A DNA stretch of 9,265 nt from Methanobacteriota archaeon (lineage in GTDB: Archaea; Thermoplasmatota; Thermoplasmata; RBG-16-68-12). The position numbers and the translations under genes were made by a program. Positions 5,885 to 9,265 of the stretch are shown piece after piece; positions within the stretch are counted from its first letter, which is position 1; every line of letters starts with the position of its first letter. The notes below the pieces were generated by a model, which saw nothing but the letters and a program-made list of their open reading frames with translations, had not been told where the DNA came from and ran no database searches. The stretch is from NCBI GenBank assembly GCA_005878325.1, contig VBMR01000008.1, positions 1 through 9,265 of the forward strand, read 5' to 3'.

Positions 5885-6616
5885 ATGGCCCGCCGGAAGC
5901 GCAAGGACGACGAGCCAGACTGGACCCCACCCGATTTCGACGAAGTCGGCTACATGCGCACGGAGATCCAGGCGGCGCGCGTTGCCGTCCTGACGATCGC
6001 TTGGGCGGTCGTCGGCGCGTTCGTCTCGTACCTCCTCTCCTCCAACCCCGCCGCCGCCTTCGTCGCCGGGATCGCCGTTGCTTTCGGCCTGTACTTCGTG
6101 CTCCCCCTCATCGGCATCGACATCAAGCCGTTCAAGCGGAAGGATTGGATGGCCCACGGGATCACGTACTTCTTCAGCTGGCTGGCCTTTTGGATCCTCC
6201 TCCTGAATCCGCCCTTCGGCGACTTCACCGATCCGACGATCCTGCCCCAATGGATTTCCGCGGGCTCGTATCCCGCGAGCAACCCCCCACCTCCCCCCAT
6301 TCCGTGCTTCCCGCTGACCGGGAGCTCCATCCGGGTGGGGACGAACGATACGATCCTCCTCGTGTTTCGAGCGACGGACAACGTCGGCCTGTCAAAGCTC
6401 ACGGTAGAACTTGGTACGGGCCCTTCTAAGACGTTCCTGACACCGACCCTCGTCGCCGGCCGGACCAGCGAGTGCAAGGACCAGGCGATCTATCCAGGGG
6501 GGACGTATCGCGCGACGTTCACGCCCGCGGGGTCGTCCTCGTACCACGTGACCATCACCGCTGCGGATCTGACGGGACGGATGGCGGCGGTGGGCTTCGA
6601 CATTCTGCCGCAATGA
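5885..6616 (+). CDS. Membrane protein with three helices and an exported Ig-like domain
   Basis: This 243-residue protein is not one I recognise. A charged N-terminus (MARRKRKDDE, then Pro/Asp-rich) is followed by hydrophobic segments at about 31-52, 56-77 and 89-109. Three helices with a positive N-terminus would place the C-terminal half outside the cell. After a Pro-rich linker (about 131-142, with PPPPP), residues of about 143-243 are rich in Thr, Ser, Gly and Val and alternate hydrophobic and polar residues as in beta strands. ATDNVGLSKLTVEL (163-176) resembles the DNVG motif of bacterial and archaeal Ig-like or cadherin-like repeats. Cys141 and Cys197 are the only cysteines and could form a disulfide in the outer domain. 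I chose the ATG at 5885 over a TTG 12 bp upstream because a TATA box lies 28 bp before it. The gene ends 6 bp from the convergent CCA-enzyme gene. A surface or envelope role is inference. Confidence 0.78.
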   Translation: MARRKRKDDEPDWTPPDFDEVGYMRTEIQAARVAVLTIAWAVVGAFVSYLLSSNPAAAFVAGIAVAFGLYFVLPLIGIDIKPFKRKDWMAHGITYFFSWLAFWILLLNPPFGDFTDPTILPQWISAGSYPASNPPPPPIPCFPLTGSSIRVGTNDTILLVFRATDNVGLSKLTVELGTGPSKTFLTPTLVAGRTSECKDQAIYPGGTYRATFTPAGSSSYHVTITAADLTGRMAAVGFDILPQ

Positions 6617-6622
6617 TTCGGG

Positions 6623-7966
6623 CTAGCGTTCCCACGGGAACCGGCGGTCGAACAGCCGCGTCCACGCTTCCGCATATACGGACCGGAGGGCCGCCGCGCC
6701 CGACCGGATCCGGAGGGACCGTCGGGCGGTTTTCTCTAGGTCCTTCCCGAGGCCGAGCTCCCGCCATTTCGCTTTCACGAGGGCCGCCGGCGTCGTCGTC
6801 TCGCGGGCCACCTCGACCGCCCAGCGCTCCCCCCGAATGTACGGTCCCGCGATCGTCTTGCGGCTCCCCCGCCATTTGTCCAGGAAGTCCTTCGCGTTCT
6901 TGACCCAGACGGGAGGGCCTTCGTGGCGCGCGACCCGCGGGAGGGTGTCCGCGGTGAGCTCGAACAGGAAGACGGCCTCCTTACCCACGACGTCGAAGCG
7001 GGAATCGAAGACGACGAACCCGTTCCGCTGGAGCAGGTCCCCGAAGGCCCGGTGCGCCTTCCGGAGCTGCGGATAGAGGACGTCCTCGGTGACCCCGGGC
7101 GCGGGGAGGGAGATCGCGAGGAGGCCCGCGGCGCGCCGCCGGACGAGGCCGCGCAGCTTCGACATCGGGAGAGGAGCCTGCGGCCGGGGAAAGAAGAACC
7201 GCTCCCCCGGCGACCGCAGGTATTCGCGGGCCGCATGGACGAACGTCGCGAGCTGCTCCACGCCGACGGCGCTCGCCACGTTCCGGTTCGGGTCCACCGG
7301 ATCTACCACAATCAAGGGTTCCGAGAACGTCCGCGCCGGCGGGCGCTCCAACGCGATGACGGTGGCCGGTTTCCACGAGAGGCTGTTCTCGAGGACCCCG
7401 CGGAACGATCCATTCTTGAGCACGAGGAGCTCGCAGAGGTATCCGCTGAAGCCGAGCACCTTGGCCTCCGCCCCGTACACGCCGATGCCCTCCGCCCACG
7501 CCTTCAGGAGACGGACCTCGTCCGCCTGTCCTTCCTTCAGGTGCCCGAGGACGTAGTCCACATGCAGGGGGGTGCGGTCCACCGCGCTCATCCGCTGCGA
7601 CGCATCCGTGATGCGATAGCACGGGACGATCTCGACCTCGAAGCCGCCGTACCAGCCGCGGGTGTACGGATGCTCCGCGTACATCCGGAGCGGCTTCTGG
7701 AGCAGGTCCCCGAGGGCCAAGCCCTCCCGCTCGAGGACCTCCCGAGGCGTGCCCACTGGGAAGGTGACGAAGATGTCGATCTCGGTGCCGGTCAGGTGGA
7801 CGCCTTTCGCCACGGACCCGACGAGGAGCGGCTTCGCGTCGAAGCCCTTCGTGGCGATCCGCGTCTCAAGGGCCTGGAGGACCTCGCGGATGACCCCTTG
7901 GATTCGACGGTCCTCCTCCGCCGAGGGCAGGATCTTCCTCAGGATCCGGGCCTCGAACGGAGGCAT
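6623..7966 (-). CDS. cca: Archaeal class I CCA-adding enzyme (tRNA nucleotidyltransferase)
   Basis: This 447-residue cytoplasmic enzyme adds or repairs the CCA end of tRNAs using CTP and ATP without a template. Its length matches the archaeal class I family (about 440). The nucleotidyltransferase head shows GSVAKGVHLTGTEIDIFV (50-67), with metal-binding Glu62 and Asp64, and the third-carboxylate motif GFEVEIVPCYRI (108-119). There the residue that is Asp110 in the Archaeoglobus enzyme appears as Glu112. Next come SAVDRTPLHVDYV (127-139) and LLKAWAEGIGVYG with GFSGYLCELLV, the helical domain typical of this family. The body and tail domains follow with DPVDPNRNVASAV and the C-terminal Arg-rich segment that holds tRNA. 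The ATG at 7966 lacks a Shine-Dalgarno but has TCTAAATA about 27 bp upstream, fitting a leaderless mRNA. It meets the upstream plus-strand gene tail to tail with 6 bp between. Confidence 0.95.
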   Translation of the reverse strand: MPPFEARILRKILPSAEEDRRIQGVIREVLQALETRIATKGFDAKPLLVGSVAKGVHLTGTEIDIFVTFPVGTPREVLEREGLALGDLLQKPLRMYAEHPYTRGWYGGFEVEIVPCYRITDASQRMSAVDRTPLHVDYVLGHLKEGQADEVRLLKAWAEGIGVYGAEAKVLGFSGYLCELLVLKNGSFRGVLENSLSWKPATVIALERPPARTFSEPLIVVDPVDPNRNVASAVGVEQLATFVHAAREYLRSPGERFFFPRPQAPLPMSKLRGLVRRRAAGLLAISLPAPGVTEDVLYPQLRKAHRAFGDLLQRNGFVVFDSRFDVVGKEAVFLFELTADTLPRVARHEGPPVWVKNAKDFLDKWRGSRKTIAGPYIRGERWAVEVARETTTPAALVKAKWRELGLGKDLEKTARRSLRIRSGAAALRSVYAEAWTRLFDRRFPWER

Positions 7967-7988
7967 CGGCGCCGGAACTCATTCGCCG

Positions 7989-7996
7989 TATTTAGA
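7989..7996 (-). promoter_or_regulatory. TATA box of the cca gene
   Basis: TCTAAATA on the minus strand, with its centre 26-27 bp before the ATG at 7966. With no Shine-Dalgarno in front of that ATG, this points to a leaderless transcript. Confidence 0.55.
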
Positions 7997-8003
7997 AGAT
8001 GGA

Positions 8004-8033
8004 GGCCATAGTGGCCGCGCCGAGCGCGGGCCC
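8004..8033. other. Two adjoining GC-rich hairpins between cca and the 74-residue gene
   Basis: GGCCA-TAG-TGGCC (8004-8016) overlaps a second dyad starting at 8013, GGCCGCGC-CGA-GCGCGGGCC, which pairs with a single bulged C. The two cannot both form fully on one strand because they share GGCC. They lie in the 95-bp gap downstream of the 74-residue gene and just upstream of the cca TATA box. They could help end the upstream transcript, but there is no T-run as expected for an archaeal terminator. Confidence 0.35.
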
Positions 8034-8061
8034 CATGGTCCTCCGTTGGGGACCGAACCGG

Positions 8062-8286
8062 TCAATGCTTCCGCATCAGCTTCATCCAGCCGCCGCTCTC
8101 GTACACCGCGAGATTGCGGTTGTTCGCCGTCTGCACGAATTCGTCCCAGGTGATCACCTGGAGCTTTTCGCTGCCGCCCTTCGTGAAGCGGAGCGTGCTC
8201 GTGCCCACGACCTTGCTCGGCTGGAGGCCTTTCACGGATGCGATTTGCCGCGCGTACTCGAACGAGATTTCGCGGAGTGCAGGCAT
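8062..8286 (-). CDS. Small soluble protein, 74 residues, unknown function
   Basis: This 74-residue protein is not one I recognise. It begins MPALREISFEYARQIASVKG (probably a helix), continues with a central beta-rich part around VVGTSTLRFTKG and KLQVITWDEFVQTANN, and ends NLAVYESGGWMKLMRKH. It has no cysteine, no membrane segment and no signal peptide. The composition is balanced and unlike the Arg/Pro-rich shadow frames of this GC-rich DNA, and a strong TATA box (8346-8353) precedes it; both support a real gene. Before the ATG lies AAGGGATGGAAC, a weak ribosome-binding match. The predicted mRNA leader is about 37 nt and starts with a hairpin. It reads in the same direction as cca but is separated by 95 bp and the cca promoter. 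The fold suggests a small alpha/beta protein; a regulatory or nucleic-acid-binding role would be a guess. Confidence 0.75.
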   Translation of the reverse strand: MPALREISFEYARQIASVKGLQPSKVVGTSTLRFTKGGSEKLQVITWDEFVQTANNRNLAVYESGGWMKLMRKH

Positions 8287-8301
8287 GTTCCATCCCTTTC
8301 G

Positions 8302-8324
8302 ACGCGCTTCCTATGGAGGCGCGC
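8302..8324 (-). other. Hairpin at the predicted 5' end of the 74-residue gene mRNA
   Basis: On the minus strand GCGCGCCTCC-ATA-GGAAGCGCGT: ten positions pair with one C-A mismatch and one terminal G-U, around a 3-nt loop. The start site expected about 26 bp downstream of the TATA box falls near 8323-8324, so the stem would begin almost at base +1 and end 15 nt before the start codon. Confidence 0.5.
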
Positions 8325-8345
8325 TGACGGTCGTACGACAATGTC

Positions 8346-8353
8346 CATATAAG
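8346..8353 (-). promoter_or_regulatory. Strong TATA box of the 74-residue gene
   Basis: CTTATATG on the minus strand, preceded by the purine-rich CGAAAGAC as a plausible BRE. It is the best TATA match in the window. It lies about 60 bp before the ATG and implies a leader of about 37 nt. Confidence 0.65.
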
Positions 8354-8357
8354 TGTC

Positions 8358-8650
8358 TTTCGTTTGTCTGACGCTTTGACAATGGCTCCCGTGCGTGCGA
8401 CGGCGCGGGGGCGGGCCGCGTGATCCCGATCCCGCCCGCAGGATCGAAGCCCTCTCCAAATCACATCCGCCTTTCATTGGCGGATCGGACTCGCTTGCGT
8501 ATCGTCGTGGGCAAAACGCCCTCACGAAAATCGCAGCCGTGCCGCCGGAAGAGGTTCCACGGGGTCGACCATGGGAACGGTCGAATCGCGGACGGTGGCA
8601 AAATCCACGATGGCGGCGGCCTTATGTTCTCAGACATGATTCCCTTGCCC
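8358..8650. other. Gene-free stretch with a cluster of hairpins
   Basis: I find no convincing gene here; frames open on both strands give Arg/Pro-rich or patternless products without a promoter at their start. The stretch contains several dyads: ATCCGCC-TTTCATT-GGCGGAT (8465-8485, perfect 7-bp stem), CGTGGGC with GCC and CACG (8506-8526, one 2-nt bulge), GTTCC with GGAAC (8554-8577) and GTGG-CAAAAT-CCAC (8595-8608). GCCGCC (8541) can pair with GGCGGC (8612 or 8615), closing the last two hairpins in one domain. No tRNA, 5S, SRP or RNase P signature is recognisable. It may encode a small structured RNA or be a long leader or promoter region. Confidence 0.4.
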
Positions 8651-8652
8651 GA

Positions 8653-8668
8653 CGCCTTAAATAAGGCG
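8653..8668 (+). promoter_or_regulatory. Inverted repeat enclosing the TATA box of the coiled-coil gene
   Basis: CGCCTTA-AA-TAAGGCG: two perfect 7-bp arms around two bases. The inner TTAAATAA serves as TATA box. Its centre is about 53 bp before the ATG at 8714, giving a leader of about 27 nt that contains the Shine-Dalgarno. The near-symmetry would allow TBP to bind in either orientation, or a dimeric repressor to cover the box. Confidence 0.55.
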
Positions 8669-8702
8669 CAAAACACCCATCCACTGTACGCCCTAGCGAG
8701 GC

Positions 8703-8707
8703 GGTGA
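8703..8707 (+). promoter_or_regulatory. Shine-Dalgarno of the coiled-coil gene
   Basis: GGTGA, 6 bases before the ATG at 8714, matching the 3' part of the archaeal GGAGGTGA consensus. It supports this ATG as the start. Confidence 0.55.
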
Positions 8708-8713
8708 CCACCC

Positions 8714-9265
8714 ATGCCGAGCGACCAGCCGAACCCATTCATCCTCGATTCGGTAAAGGCGTCCGCGTCGAGGTTCAAGGAGACCAAGAACGCGCTCGAT
8801 GCCCGGCAGAAGGAACTGGAAGCCCTGAAGGCGGAATTGGACTCCCAGCGCGCCGACCTGGAACGTCAGGCGGAACGCCTCCGGGCGGAGCGCGGCGCAT
8901 TCCAGCAGGAGAAGGATCAGGTCAGCGCCTCTCGGGGGACGATCGACCGGGACCTCGGGACCATGCGGATGGAACGGGACAAGGTCGCCGGGGAGGAGAA
9001 GCGCGTGCAGGACTGGGCCCGCGCCCTGAACGACCGCGAAAAGGCGATCCGCGAAAACGAGGAGCGGTTGAAGCGCCTCGACATGGACCTGTCCGGTCAC
9101 CTGAAGGAGGCCGAGGTGAAGATCCAGGCGCTCGTGGAGCGGGAGGAACTTTCCGCCCAGCACGAACGGGGCCTCGCGGACACGATTGGTCGACTGGCAA
9201 TCATGGAACGCGGCCTCGCGGACCGGGACAAGAACCTCGCGAAGCGCGAGGAAGAGCTGATCAAG
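8714..9265 (+). CDS. Long coiled-coil protein, 3' end missing
   Basis: The frame stays open for 184 codons to the end of the window. After a short N-terminus (MPSDQPNPFILDSVKASASR), residues of about 20-184 are almost entirely Glu, Lys, Arg, Gln, Ala and Leu with hydrophobic residues at heptad spacing and almost no Pro, so a continuous coiled coil is expected. The last 28 residues that end at 9250 are two tandem 14-residue units beginning RGLAD (9167-9208 and 9209-9250), sharing R-G-L-A-D-x4-L-A-x2-E. There is no membrane segment or signal peptide in the part seen. Start choice rests on GGTGA 6 bases upstream and on the promoter at 8653-8668. Similar proteins in Thermoplasmatota are usually annotated only as hypothetical or chromosome segregation-like (SMC-like). 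No ATPase head is visible here, and the downstream part would be needed to name it. Confidence 0.85.
   Translation, partial: MPSDQPNPFILDSVKASASRFKETKNALDARQKELEALKAELDSQRADLERQAERLRAERGAFQQEKDQVSASRGTIDRDLGTMRMERDKVAGEEKRVQDWARALNDREKAIRENEERLKRLDMDLSGHLKEAEVKIQALVEREELSAQHERGLADTIGRLAIMERGLADRDKNLAKREEELIK

Noticed and set aside
6923..8011. A plus-strand open frame of 362 codons opposite cca
   Set aside because: Antisense to a well-supported CCA-adding enzyme; the product is Arg/Glu/Asp-rich and patternless.
8537..8622. A tRNA-like cloverleaf in the structured stretch
   Set aside because: The arms do not have tRNA lengths, and no T-loop GTTCRA, D-loop GG or plausible anticodon stem is present.
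8420..8707. A 95-codon plus-strand frame and an overlapping minus-strand frame (8461-8787) in the gene-free stretch
   Set aside because: No promoter or ribosome-binding site fits the starts, compositions look random, and the minus frame runs into the coiled-coil gene and across its promoter.

Overview
This window looks like a GC-rich euryarchaeal chromosome, most plausibly a member of the Thermoplasmatota. The evidence is an archaeal-type PRPP synthetase that aligns by eye with the Thermoplasma enzyme, an archaeal class I CCA-adding enzyme, an archaeal PAC2-family protein, and TATA boxes about 27-28 bp upstream of start codons that lack a Shine-Dalgarno (leaderless mRNAs). The lineage is inferred from gene content, not from a marker gene.

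Layout, left to right. (1) The 3' part of a PRPP synthetase gene (prs) is cut by the window start. It meets tail to tail a small three-helix membrane protein on the minus strand. (2) That gene is divergent from a PAC2-family protein that ends in Met-Tyr-Arg, a possible proteasome-docking HbYX tail. (3) A copper module follows: a P1B-1 copper-exporting ATPase with an N-terminal YHS domain, then a 47-residue stand-alone YHS protein with a strong Shine-Dalgarno. A 15-bp inverted repeat lies just upstream. (4) On the minus strand is a VapB/VapC toxin-antitoxin pair with a 4-bp ATGA overlap, headed by short repeats spaced 13 bp apart that may be its operator. (5) Two membrane proteins, a DUF2085-like protein and a protein with three helices plus an exported beta-rich domain, each have a leaderless-type promoter. 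(6) A minus-strand CCA-adding enzyme and a minus-strand 74-residue protein of unknown function follow. The latter has a strong TATA box and a hairpin placed at the predicted 5' end of its mRNA. (7) A gene-free stretch of about 300 bp, rich in hairpins, leads to a promoter whose TATA box sits inside a 16-bp inverted repeat. It drives a long coiled-coil protein cut by the window end.

The ATPase should pump Cu(I) out of the cytoplasm, and the small YHS protein is a likely copper-binding partner, in the manner of the TRASH/YHS copper loci known in archaea. The rest is housekeeping (PRPP supply, tRNA 3'-end maturation, possible proteasome handling), one toxin-antitoxin module, and lineage-specific membrane or coiled-coil proteins. 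I see no CRISPR array, insertion sequence, rRNA or tRNA. I do not see a clearly new multi-gene system. The best leads are the HbYX-tailed PAC2 protein, the PRPP synthetase lacking its metal-binding Asp-x-His, and the structured intergenic stretch at about 8400-8620.
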